10,446 bases of DNA from Cephalothrix spiralis. Taxonomy: Eukaryota > Nemertea > Palaeonemertea > Archinemertea > Cephalotrichidae. The position numbers and the translations under genes were made by a program. Shown in pieces: positions 1 through 7,737 of the stretch (within the stretch, counting starts at the first letter, position 1; each line of letters begins with the position of its first letter). Where the stretch lies: assembly GCA_032353305.1 (NCBI GenBank), contig JAUCNG010404473.1, forward strand, positions 1 to 10,446, in the 5' to 3' direction. Below the pieces are notes generated by a model. It had not been told where the DNA came from, did no database searches, and was given only the letters and a program-made list of their open reading frames with translations.

Positions 1-301
1 CTATGACCTAGAAACAATATAAAAGTTAGGAACGTCAAAAGAAGAAATAATTAAACAGCTGATACGTGTAAATCAGATAAAATAGGGTCCGTTTTAAAAA
101 CATTTTTAAGAATATGGTCACTGATTACATTCAAAATCTTAAAATTCTATTAGTCAGTGTGGATTATTTATAGCTTTAAGTTTAGTTTGCAACTTGGATA
201 GATATGTCGAATCTTTCAGCTTTTAACCAATTATCTGAAAAATAAAAAAAAGAATAAAAAAGAATGATCTTTGGCTTAAAGAAGAAAGATACTTAGTAAA
301 A
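1..301. other. AT-rich stretch, no gene seen
   Basis: I see no exon with plausible splice signals and no repeat structure beyond short A-runs (for example 241-270). It probably belongs to the intron or flank downstream of the fifth visible exon. Confidence 0.5.
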
Positions 302-550
302 GGGATTTAGATATTAAAATTGGGGCACATGTGATAAAAGACACCTTTGAAGTCAGAAAATATAGCCCAGACGCCGCACTCTTAAAAATTTTTGAAAGTA
401 ATTGGGCACCTCTAAAACAAATTTCATCTAAATTGGAAATTTTTCATAATTGGCAAAAAAAGTGACATTTTGTGCTGAAAACACAAAATTTGATTTGTAG
501 GTGCCCTATAACTTTTCGAATGGCATTCCCAATCTTGACACTTAGTTCAA

Positions 551-814
551 CTTAGACCAAAGTTTGAGCGACAAGGATTTAGATATTAAAATAGGCCTTT
601 CCTATGTAAATTTGTGACTATTTTACTAATTTTACTTAAATAGTAAACATTGGCCCATGTTATTCCTAAGAACCAAATTCAAGCGAAACATTTGAACAAA
701 GGATTACTATTTAAGTAAAATAAGTAAAATAGTCACAAATTTACATAGGAAAGGTCGATTTTAATATCTAAATTCCTTGTTTTGTCTCGGATTTCGCTCA
801 AACTTTGGTATAAG
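551..814. repeat. Large inverted repeat formed by a reversed satellite fragment
   Basis: Positions 551-646 are the reverse complement of 704-814, which covers the start of the tandem array, with a 57-bp spacer (647-703). The arms match closely except for about 15 bp missing from the left arm between CCTTG and CGCTCAAAC, read in the orientation of the right arm. The single-stranded form would fold into a long hairpin. Confidence 0.85.
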
Positions 815-1328
815 GGGTTTCATGGGCTACTAATGACGACTATTTGATTGGAACCCCCAATTTCCAACACAAAACTGGTTAAATTGAGACTTCCTTAAAA
901 TAGTCACAAATTTACATATGAAAGGCCTATTTTAATATCTACATTCCTTGTTTTGTCTCAGATTTCGCTCAAACTTTGGTCTAAGGGTTGTCCTGGGATA
1001 CTTATTACGACTATTTGATTGAAACCCCCAATTTCCAAAACAAAATTGGTAAAATTGAGATTTCAGTAAAAAAGTCACAAATTTACATAGGAAAGGCCGA
1101 TTTTAATATCGAAATTCCTTGTTTTCTCTCATATTTCGCTCAAACTTTAGTCTAAGGAGTGTCCTGGGCTACAAATTACGACTATTGGATTGAAACCCCT
1201 AATTTCCAACACAAAACTGGTTAAATTGAGACTTCAGTAAAATAGTCACAAATTTACATAGGAAAGGCCGATTTTAATATTAAATCCCTTATTTTTGTCT
1301 GAGTTTTCGCTCAAAATTTGGACTAAGG
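731..1328 (+). repeat. 171-bp tandem repeat, 3.5 units
   Basis: The marker AGTCACAAATTTACATA begins at 731, 902, 1073 and 1244, exactly 171 bp apart each time. The first three units are complete. The fourth stops at about 1328, after the block CGCTCAAAATTTGGACTAAGG. Units differ by scattered substitutions and small changes only. No reading frame is shared across units, so it is a non-coding satellite. Confidence 0.92.
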
Positions 1329-1660
1329 TTTCAAATGTTCTCAATTTTAGGACTACTACCAAGTATGATCAAATTTCGATCATCTTTTGTCAAAATCGTC
1401 CAACTTGGTGCCTCATTTCTTTTTCGTTATGGAAGGAATTAAAATCCAACTTTATATATTTTGTGGTTTAAAGACACCGCAATCCATAGTTGCTACGGGG
1501 ACGCATGCACACTTAACTTCTCTATACTAAATGTACACGGATATAAACTGATCGATGCTGTTAATACATCGAAATCATAACTAAGTTAAATAAACATCTG
1601 CTGACCTATTTACAGCGGTAAATTTAAACTGTTGAATTGTTAACATATTGATACAGGCAG
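1329..1660. other. Unassigned sequence between repeat elements
   Basis: There is no exon in the phase required to continue the minus-strand gene (phase 1). Reading frames on both strands are broken within a few dozen codons. No inverted or tandem repeat stands out. Confidence 0.5.
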
Positions 1661-1892
1661 GTGCCTACAGTAAGAGGTGCTCTCTTCTAGCCATAAATCG
1701 TTCAGATGATCACTGGCGATATCTTGTAGCATTAGCCAATCAGTGATGAGTATTTATACAAATCTGTTTAGCACGATCTACAAAACTGCAGTGTTAGGTT
1801 ATACGTTATCTAAATCAACATATGAGGTTATACGCCACCGATGATCTGATATGATCTATTACTAAGAAGAGAGCACCTCTTACTACAGGCAC
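1661..1892. mobile_element. 232-bp MITE-like element with 28-bp terminal inverted repeats
   Basis: Positions 1661-1688 match the reverse complement of 1865-1892 at 26 of 28 bases, and weaker inverted similarity continues inward. The 10-bp sequence TTGATACAGG occurs at 1648-1657 and again directly after the element at 1893-1902, as expected for a target duplication. Three bases (CAG) separate the left copy from the inverted repeat. The length of the duplication points towards a Mutator-like or similar source, but the terminal bases are not diagnostic. The element is non-coding and lies in the intron after the fifth exon. Confidence 0.75.
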
Positions 1893-2039
1893 TTGATACA
1901 GGTTATAATCTTTTTGATTATCAAAAATTAATTTGCCAATGTTTTTAAATAGGGAGATATTTGGGAGCATTTTATTCGTTCCGATGCCAGTGTCACCTGT
2001 ATCACCTTTATTTATACCCATGCCGGGTCCTTAACTTAC

Positions 2040-2197
2040 TTGAATTTATCAAGGTAGAAGTAGAGCTATTCGAATAAGAAATTACTGGAAACGGTCCTGT
2101 TTCCCCACAGATGGATGAAATCATTATCTCGAACCATCCAATCGTTGAAAAGCAATCAGTTTGGCCTGTCTTGTTGTAAGCGACGAATCTGAAGTTC
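2040..2197 (-). CDS. Fifth visible exon: end of the unnamed module, gene continues left
   Basis: This is a 158-nt exon, phase 2 in and phase 1 out. On the minus strand the acceptor is ATTTTATACTGCAG|GAAC and the donor is ATTCAA|GTAAGT, a consensus 5' splice site. The split codon CA|G gives Gln. It encodes 52 full codons with the blocks NFRFVAYNKTG, DCFSTIGWFEIM, SSICGE and FPVISYSNSS, and then a Ser/Thr-rich stretch. Two cysteines and two sequons (NKT, NSS) are present. The two cysteines here and the two in exon 3 would give the module an even number. The exon ends at a donor, so the reading continues past the Ser/Thr-rich stretch into an exon that I could not find between 1 and 2037. The C-terminus, and any membrane anchor, is therefore outside the window. 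Confidence 0.85.
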
Positions 2198-2344
2198 CTG
2201 CAGTATAAAATTATTTGATTTACGATATCTGTCCTGATCAGATATTTTTATCAAATAGTTGAATCGCTGGATTCAATCGAAATTTTTTTATAACGACACC
2301 AACTTTGTTGTCAATCATTAACCAACTTTGAATTTAATTTTCAA

Positions 2345-2732
2345 GGGTTCATTCGAAATGCGAAATGACGAAATGCAAAATGGTCATTAAAATTCCCTAA
2401 AAATCATATTAAAGTTATTTCTCTGGTATACAAATAATTAAAAATTTATTATAATCTATTTTTACTGGCATTGCATGCAAAAACGCAAAGAAGAAAACAA
2501 TTTTACAAATTTCTGTTTCATAGAAATTCCGCGTATTTCTGAAACAGAATTCATACGGAATATAAGTTTGTAAAATTGTTTTTTTCTTAGAGTTTCTACA
2601 TGCAATGCCAGAGGAAATGGATTATAATACGTTTTTAATTATTTGTTATACCAGAGAAATAAATTTAATGTGATTTTTGGGTAATTTTATTGACCATTTC
2701 GCATTTCGTCATTTCGCATTCCGAATGAAACC
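2345..2732. mobile_element. Mutator-like MITE, 388 bp, with a perfect 9-bp target duplication
   Basis: The element starts GGGTTCATTCGAAATGCG and ends as the inverted counterpart (CGCATTCCGAATGAAACC). It is flanked on both sides by AATTTTCAA (2336-2344 and 2733-2741). Inverted similarity runs nearly to the centre at about 2538, including AAACAATTTTACAAA against TTTGTAAAATTGTTT and TGGCATTGCATG against CATGCAATGCCA. The 9-bp duplication and the GG-starting ends are typical of the Mutator superfamily. There is no transposase, so it is non-autonomous. Confidence 0.85.
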
Positions 2733-2967
2733 AATTTTCAAATAGTCGAGCATCAAATTTTTAATAGGTAGATAAGTCAAGGCTGACGGAAGGCGGTTTT
2801 AGTCACACTTGAGTTCCGAGAAAAACCGTTTGCGGGGATTTGCCCTCTGATATATGCTTATTAAGCATGCGCAGTTAGAAAAAAATAGTTACCTTGTCGT
2901 TTTCGAGATACATGTTTGCAGGCGCAAATTGAAAAATTACATCGGATTCCGGAACATATATATATAT

Positions 2968-3123
2968 GTTTCTATCTGTCTGTAATACAATTATATGACG
3001 TAAATCAACCTTTACAGATTTATTGATAGGTGTGTCGACTGTGACGTCCTAGTCGACAACCTAACAATAACTCTGTAACAGCTGATTGTACGTCATATAA
3101 ATGTATTACAGACAGATAAAAAC
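2968..3123. mobile_element. 156-bp near-perfect palindromic element
   Basis: Two 73-bp arms (2968-3040 and 3051-3123) flank a 10-bp centre, GTGACGTCCT. Outer blocks such as CTGTCTGTAATACA match TGTATTACAGACAG, and the inner GTCGACT matches AGTCGAC. A short AT dinucleotide run precedes the left arm (2957-2967). It is probably a foldback MITE; no clear target duplication was found. It lies 28 bp past the exon 4 donor, at the start of intron 4. Confidence 0.82.
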
Positions 3124-3151
3124 ATGCACCTATTTACGCCTGTATACTTAC

Positions 3152-3336
3152 TGAGTATTAACAACCTCAAACATTTCAGCAATTGGACCAAGTGTTATCG
3201 GCTGGAGGTCAATCCAACTTGATGAATATTTTTTGATGTTTGACTGACTAAACCAATCGAGTTTGTTGTATGACCCGGCTTTAAATTCAACAGATTTTAA
3301 TTTTTTCCCATCAACTTTGGAGAAGGTAATTTTAAC
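3152..3336 (-). CDS. Fourth visible exon: core of the unnamed extracellular module
   Basis: This is a 185-nt exon, phase 0 in and phase 2 out. On the minus strand the acceptor is CTATGTATTTCAG|GTTAAA and the donor is ACTCA|GTAAGT. The other two frames contain stops early, so only the frame predicted by the upstream exon is open, which is independent support for the model. The sequence has no cysteines. It begins with a strand-like VKITFSKVDG, followed by the blocks KSVEFKAGSYNKLDWFS and SSSWIDL, then FEVVNTQ. The alternation of hydrophobic and polar residues suggests a beta-rich fold. I know no family name for this pattern. A palindromic element begins 28 bp beyond the donor, at 3123. Confidence 0.85.
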
Positions 3337-4518
3337 CTGAAATACATAGAAATTTGAATCTACTTAGCATTTTCTCTGCATATCAAGTTACATGTTGCAC
3401 AACAAATTAAGCATACTATAGCTTTCGCATGTGTGTTTTCACATATCAGGTATAATCAGGATCTGTCAGCATTGACGGCTACTCATATAAAAGCAATAGC
3501 TCCCAGGGATTTTATGTGCGTGAATTTTTGCATTGATTTGCAGTCACGTTCTCTGCAACCCAGTTTGGGACACTGGTCTTCGGCTAGCACAGATCTTATT
3601 GGATAGAAGTTCAGGATTTACCATTTTAGCAGTTTTGTAGTAACTGAACTCATACATCGTATGTTATATAGGCCATGTGTGATGAATTTTATATATATGG
3701 TAAATACTGCATCTATATGTCAAAAAAGTTATTCATAGGTAATTAAGTCATGCACAATATCTTTTACTCTTTATACTGAGAGAGCATATTTGGAGAATTC
3801 CGTTTTTCGTAAAATCACATTTTTGCAGAAACGGGCTTTTTGGCGCTTTAACAGCTCTTAACTTCGTTCACTTATGGCTTCTAAAATAAATTTTATTCAT
3901 CCATAAAATTTATAGCCTGATTAAAAGAGTTAAAATCCCGGACTTCCGGTGTGATACATGCGAGAAATTATGAAAAATTAAAACAGCGGAGAGCTATCGG
4001 ACCAAGTGTTTTAAAATAACGCTCACATCAAAAGCAATTATTTTTCAGAAGATGGCTCCTGATATCTTTTTAAGATATGTTCAAGGAATATATTACCAAA
4101 ATTTTAAAAAGATTGGAGTCGATTAGACCACGGACTTTGGGGGTCTAAGTTCGGTCCTATCATTTAGTACATGCTTAGACTGGAACCTAGACACATCAAT
4201 AATTTTGGAATGGAAAGAATTGCACGTTAAGTCGTTCCAAATAGTGCATATTGTCCAAGTTTTATTCTAAGGTAATTCCTTAGTTAGTTTGGAGTTATAT
4301 TTGACCCCGCTATTCTTCACAAATTGTCATTTTAATATTTTAGGCCCCAGTCTATATCTAAATTCTCCAAATTTCGCTATATGGTCACAGAGCCACTCGT
4401 TTAGTTCTTCAGACGAGAAACAAATCAGATCAGATTCGTAGGTGTTTGTGCTATTCACATGCCTAACTAAAAAAGGTTTGCGATTCGAAACTTTCTTGGT
4501 GAAGAGTTATTTGGTTAC
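3337..4518 (-). other. Intron 3, 1182 bp, no gene seen
   Basis: This AT-rich sequence lies between exons 3 and 4. I looked for extra exons on both strands and found none with matching phase and splice sites. One small perfect hairpin is present at 3886-3913 (11-bp arms ATAAATTTTAT and ATAAAATTTAT, 6-base loop). I see no transposon ends. Confidence 0.65.
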
Positions 4519-4670
4519 CTTGGTGACATTTAATGATGCCATTTCGTTCATTTTAGGATACTTTTTAATGCATCCGGATTCTTCGAGAGTTTCATTTGAT
4601 GTGATCAGGTCCATGAAGTCAGGTCCGGTCTTATCACAGCCAGCATCCAATGTAAAAATAGGATACCATA
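4519..4670 (-). CDS. Third visible exon: start of an unnamed extracellular module
   Basis: This is a 152-nt exon entered in phase 1 and left in phase 0. On the minus strand the acceptor is TATTTTTAG|TATGG and the donor is ACCAAG|GTAACC. The split codon with the sushi exon is G|TA (Val), so the junction reads PAC-V-WYPIF. Of the three frames, only the one fixed by this splice is used here: phase 0 hits a stop after 12 codons, whereas the chosen frame gives 50 codons without a stop. Two cysteines (DAGC, ESGC) and two sequons (NET, NVT) are present. The exon ends in LNVTK, which leads smoothly into VKITF of the next exon. I do not recognise a named domain. It appears to be the N-terminal third of a module completed by the next two exons. 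Confidence 0.85.
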
Positions 4671-5768
4671 CTAAAAATAAAGAATATTTTCATACGATGA
4701 AACGGTATTGAAAAACACACTTTTGGAACAGGTACTAAAAGGGGAAGATCCCATGTTCCCGTAACTTTTGGACCCACGTTCAATTTTACCCAATATTCCC
4801 TGTTGGCCCATGTTGTGAGATCAAAATCTCAAATATCGTGATTATGATAAATATTTAAGAAAAAATGGCCTTTCTTCGATTTTTTTCCTTAAAAAAAAAA
4901 CGTTCCCTAATTCCCGTACTTTTCCCCATGTTCTCGTGTTTCCACCAATTTCACCCAAATGCGAATAATGGAAAGTCCGTTCCCGGAGTCATAATTGGAA
5001 GGAGGTCATTTTATCGGGTATCGGAATAAATTTGACCCGAACTTTGTATCCCCATAATTTATCTAGTCAACCGATCAATATTTTTATTTGAAAATTTACT
5101 CAGAATAAGATCTTAGAATTATAAATCGAACGTTTCTATATCAATTACATATTTTACGTACATTTTCCACAACCTTTTTAAAATGTAAATTGGAGGCTAA
5201 TTCAGTTTTTGATACTGGTTTTTGATACTCCAAATGAAGCTTGAAGGTTAATTTTGATCTGAATTTGGAGTTTTTGAGCTTTTCTTTGCTTCTTTCCTTA
5301 AAAACTGCTCGCATGTTCCCAAATCTCATGCTAGACTTACAAACCCCCTTACACATTTACACATTTCTGGTCTAATCATTATTCCGAGATATTAGCAAAA
5401 TAGTCGGCAACAAAGTCAAAACTATCAATTATAAAGTCATTGAAAAGTTAAGAAATTATAGTTGTTTATTGAAATAAGAAAAAGTGAATTTTGAAAATTA
5501 GGTCGAACCGATTTGATATTTTGGGTCACATTCGTCATATTGGGCAAATTTAAATTTTAGGCCCTGTAATAAAAAAGGCGCGAATCGAAAAATTAACAGC
5601 TGATTCGAGTAGATTAGGGGCATATATCTACATGTTGGTAATACATTTGTATAGCCTAAAACCAGCAGTTTTCAGGTTATTCAAGGCCATGAAATTATAG
5701 TTATTGAAATAAGAAAAAGTGAATTTTGAAAATTTGGTCGAAGCTAATCGTTCTGATATCGTACTTAC
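4671..5768 (-). other. Intron 2, 1098 bp
   Basis: This intron separates the sushi exon from exon 3. It holds degenerate, loosely repeated C-rich blocks around 4740-4960 (for example CCATGTTCCCGTA and CCCATGTTCTCGTG), a short duplicated GTTTTTGATACT at about 5204-5230, and the direct repeat at 5452-5520 and 5691-5756. No exon is apparent. Confidence 0.65.
5452..5756 (+). repeat. Direct repeat of intron sequence next to the sushi exon donor
   Basis: Positions 5452-5520 and 5691-5756 share GAAATTATAG, then TTATTGAAATAAGAAAAAGT, then GAATTTTGAAAAT, with a 4-bp gap and a few substitutions towards the right end. The second copy ends about 10 bp short of the donor at 5768. About 170 bp of unrelated sequence lies between the copies. 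Confidence 0.85.
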
Positions 5769-5963
5769 CACAAGCTGGGCTTGGATCACTCCATTTGTCA
5801 TCACCAAGGCATGTTTGGTTCATTTCAAGAACGGATGGAGAATTCAAGCAACGATAGGTGGCGCTTTCTCCTTTCTTGAATCCTATTCTATCAGGATGGT
5901 CCAGTTCAAGAGTCATATTTTTTCCTAGGGGCACCGACGATACCTTACATGCCTTGTCGGGAT
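5769..5963 (-). CDS. Second visible exon: complement control protein (CCP/sushi) module
   Basis: This is a 195-nt exon, phase 1 at both ends, encoding exactly one module. On the minus strand the acceptor is TATTTTGTTTTAG|ATCCCG and the donor is TTGTG|GTAAGT. The translation has the four CCP cysteines in the order KAC, YRC, QTC, PAC. CCP modules form disulfides C1-C3 and C2-C4. The module also has the KKGESATYRC block before C2 and the conserved tryptophan in KWSDPSPAC before C4. About 65 residues is normal for the family. Two sequons (NMT, NQT) suggest glycosylation. CCP modules are extracellular protein-binding units found in complement regulators, selectins, lectins and many invertebrate surface proteins, so the exon places this part of the protein outside the cell but does not fix its ligand. 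The acceptor and the first coding bases are also the edge of a tandem duplication (5957-6340). The donor lies about 10 bp from a duplicated intron segment. Confidence 0.93.
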
Positions 5964-6340
5964 CTAAAACAAAATAATACGAGAGAGCGCCTTCTTGGAC
6001 AAAATAATAATAATTGGACAAAATGATACGAGTATGAGGACAAAATAATAATAATAGGACAAAATGATACAAGTATGCATCGGCAGAGGCGGAAATGCAA
6101 AATCAGGGTTCCCACGGATTTTTTCCAGGACTTTTGACCATTTTTTCGGGATCTACATGTAAAACAAAATAATACGAGAGAGCGCTGACTTAAGACAAAA
6201 TAATAATAATAGGACAAAATGATACGAGTATGAGGACAAAATAATAATAATAGGACAAAATGATACGAGTATGCATCGACAGAGGCGGAAATGCAAGATC
6301 AGGGCTCCAACGGATTTTTTCCAGGACTTTTGACCATTTT
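5957..6340 (+). repeat. 195-bp tandem duplication that includes the sushi exon acceptor
   Basis: Copy 1 is 5957-6145 and copy 2 is 6146-6340. Both begin TCGGGATCT, continue AAAACAAAATAATACGAGAG (with ACATGT inserted in copy 2), and end TTTTGACCATTTT. Each copy contains two 41-bp minisatellite units built on GGACAAAATAATAATAAT and GATACGAGTATG (5997-6037, 6038-6078, 6193-6233, 6234-6274). The first seven bases of copy 1 are exon sequence, and the next two are the AG of the acceptor. Confidence 0.9.
6104..6340 (+). mobile_element. hAT-like terminal fragments inside the duplication
   Basis: CAGGGTTCCCACGGATT at 6104 and CAGGGCTCCAACGGATT at 6300, each followed by TTTTTCCAGGACTTTTGACC, look like the left end of a non-autonomous hAT-type element. 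Related CCAGGACTT motifs recur at 6611, 6652 and about 6694. No matching inverted end or 8-bp target duplication was found, so the element is truncated or rearranged. Confidence 0.5.
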
Positions 6341-7013
6341 ATGACCTATTTGAATTTAAAAAATAATAATAAGGGTAATCTAAGGAACTTTGCTGAACTG
6401 CCATTGAGGGATGGGTCATATATTACATATATACATGTATCGTAGGACCAAGTATATTCCAATAAGTGCAAAAAAGCTTTAATTTTGCAAGCCTTCTAAC
6501 ACAAATAATATTATATTATTGAGCCCAGCGAAAATTTTGAAAATCGACAGTCATTTCGCGATTTTAAGGGAAAATGGAACGCGTTAAAAAATGTAGAAGT
6601 TTTATTTTTTCCAGGACTTTTTTTAATTTTTCAAGGACTATTGACAAAATTCCAGGACTTCTCAATTAAATTTTTTTCAGGGTTTCAAGGATTTCCAGGA
6701 CCAAATTATTATGGGGGTTTAAAAAACAAATTTCGTGAAGTTGTTCAAACTGTTCGACTTGTATAGGTCCCATTTAAGTCCAAAAAGTCCATTTTACCTA
6801 AATCAATTTTATCAGAATGACTCTCGGTAAAACATATGGAGATCAGACCGATGTTAGTACAGTAAATATTATGAATATGATTGGATGAATTGAGGTCATG
6901 TGACTGGGGTCTTGTTATCGATAAACCCTACTGATATACTCCATTTGATTAAAGACAATTTCCATACTTATGAATCACTAATTAAAGGAAATTTGATCTA
7001 AAAGAGTTAAAAC
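6341..7013. other. Intron 1 sequence with CCAGGACTT motifs, otherwise unassigned
   Basis: AT-rich, with no exon recognised. The part at 6600-6710 carries several copies of the CCAGGACTT/CAAGGACT motif and is probably a decayed piece of the hAT-like repeat to its left. Confidence 0.5.
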
Positions 7014-7131
7014 CTTGAATTGTGCTGTAAGGGTAAATGCCTTGAGAGAGTGGTTATCATGCACCCTCGATGCGCTCGGGTGATAACCATTTCCTAGGCC
7101 TTCCTCGCGAACTAGACAGCACAATTTCAAG
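7014..7131. mobile_element. 118-bp inverted-repeat element
   Basis: The ends CTTGAATTGTGCTGT (7014-7028) and ACAGCACAATTTCAAG (7116-7131) are inverted copies with one extra base. An inner stem GGTTATCA/TGATAACC (7052-7059 and 7081-7088) encloses CACCC...GGGTG with a GC-rich loop. The whole could fold as a cruciform. It is probably a small MITE; no target duplication is evident. Confidence 0.7.
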
Positions 7132-7348
7132 AATCAACCATTATATATTGGATAGGGAGATAATGTTTTGCAAAATTGATAAAAAGTGATGACAGTCCAT
7201 GAACCAATTTTTGCGCAATTATTCATTTTTTAAGACAAAGTTTCCGATTCCTCATTGAAATCCGCGTCAAATGATACGATTGAAGATATATTTTGCGCTT
7301 AAAAGTGCCGATGGAGGCACCGCTAGTCATAAATGTTAATACAAAATG
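7132..7348. other. Unassigned intron sequence before the SINE
   Basis: I see no coding signal and no repeat structure. Confidence 0.5.
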
Positions 7349-7570
7349 TGGCTCGGTGGTTAAGTGGTAGAACGTCTGTCTTTGAATCTGGAGGTCCCAA
7401 GTTCGAGACCCGGCTCGACACCACTTTCCATCGGGTTGAACCTTAAGCAAGTTCCCCAGCGCATAGCTTCCTGGTTGGCTCGGTCAAGTTAAATACGTGG
7501 ATTATGCCAGGGTATTATAAAATTTGATGTACTATCCTGAGAACGAGTGAGAAATGATAAAGGGAGGGGA
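7349..7570 (+). mobile_element. tRNA-derived SINE
   Basis: A box A-like TGGCTCGGTGG begins at 7349, and a box B-like AAGTTCGAGACCC lies at 7399-7411. That is the spacing and order of an internal RNA polymerase III promoter in a tRNA-derived head. A non-tRNA body follows, then a T-rich and A-rich tail (about 7571-7680). The head does not fold into a proper tRNA with paired acceptor ends, so it is not a functional tRNA gene. The 3' boundary is approximate, and I cannot assign the SINE family. Confidence 0.72.
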
Positions 7571-7737
7571 TTTTTGTTGTTATTGTTTTTTTTAATTTTT
7601 CTTTATTTTTTATTACATGTAAATTGTTTGCATAAATATCTGCTCAAATTGAAAATAAAAAAACTGTATTAAAAAAAGAAAATAGATAAGAGTGCGGGGT
7701 CGGTTTAAGGGTAAATGCTCAGCAAGCGGACCATTAA

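Larger units (their letters stand above)
302..1328. mobile_element. Composite repeat: inverted ends, internal hairpin and satellite array
   Basis: The left edge (302-321, GGGATTTAGATATTAAAAT) reappears inverted in the last, partial satellite unit near 1271-1290. Within this span lie a small inverted repeat with 21-bp arms (404-424 and 486-506), a larger hairpin (551-646 with 704-814) and three and a half 171-bp tandem units. No coding sequence is visible. Non-autonomous Helitron-like elements of bivalves are known to carry central arrays of roughly 160-170 bp, so such an origin is possible. The diagnostic ends are not clear, and the outer boundary is approximate. Confidence 0.45.
2198..3151 (-). 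other. Intron 4, 954 bp, largely made of two palindromic elements
   Basis: This intron separates exons 4 and 5. It contains the Mutator-like MITE at 2345-2732 and the palindrome at 2968-3123. The remainder (2198-2344 and 2733-2967) shows no coding signal. Confidence 0.8.

Noticed and set aside
731-1328. CRISPR-like array
   Set aside because: The 171-bp units are contiguous and homologous throughout, with no unique spacers, in a eukaryotic setting.
1815-2021. Minus-strand frame of 68 codons beginning MGINKGDTGDTG
   Set aside because: It starts in the intron just past the exon 5 donor and runs into the inverted repeat of the 1661-1892 element. The Gly-Asp-Thr run is too short to suggest a collagen-like protein.
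3525-3620. Possible plus-strand exon after TTGATTTGCAG
   Set aside because: No frame with a matching downstream donor was convincing, and it would be antisense within an intron of the supported gene.
4442-4711. Open frame of 89 codons on the plus strand
   Set aside because: It is antisense to exon 3 of the minus-strand gene, which has splice sites and a consistent phase. The plus frame has none.
5141-5356. Basic minus-strand frame of 71 codons
   Set aside because: The AT-rich intron sequence gives a Lys-rich translation, with no splice or family support, and the exon phases already join without it.
5719-5928. Open frame of 69 codons on the plus strand
   Set aside because: It is the antisense shadow of the CCP exon.
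5945-6217. Minus-strand frame of 90 codons rich in Tyr, Phe and Leu
   Set aside because: It reads through the 195-bp tandem duplication and its minisatellite. The repeated residues reflect DNA repeats, not a protein.
6260-6445. Plus-strand frame of 61 codons
   Set aside because: It starts in the minisatellite, crosses the hAT-like fragment, and shows no protein-like pattern.
7349-7424. Possible functional tRNA gene
   Set aside because: Boxes A and B are present, but the ends do not pair as an acceptor stem and a SINE-like body follows directly.
7223-7450. Minus-strand frame of 75 codons
   Set aside because: Much of it is antisense translation of the tRNA-derived SINE head.
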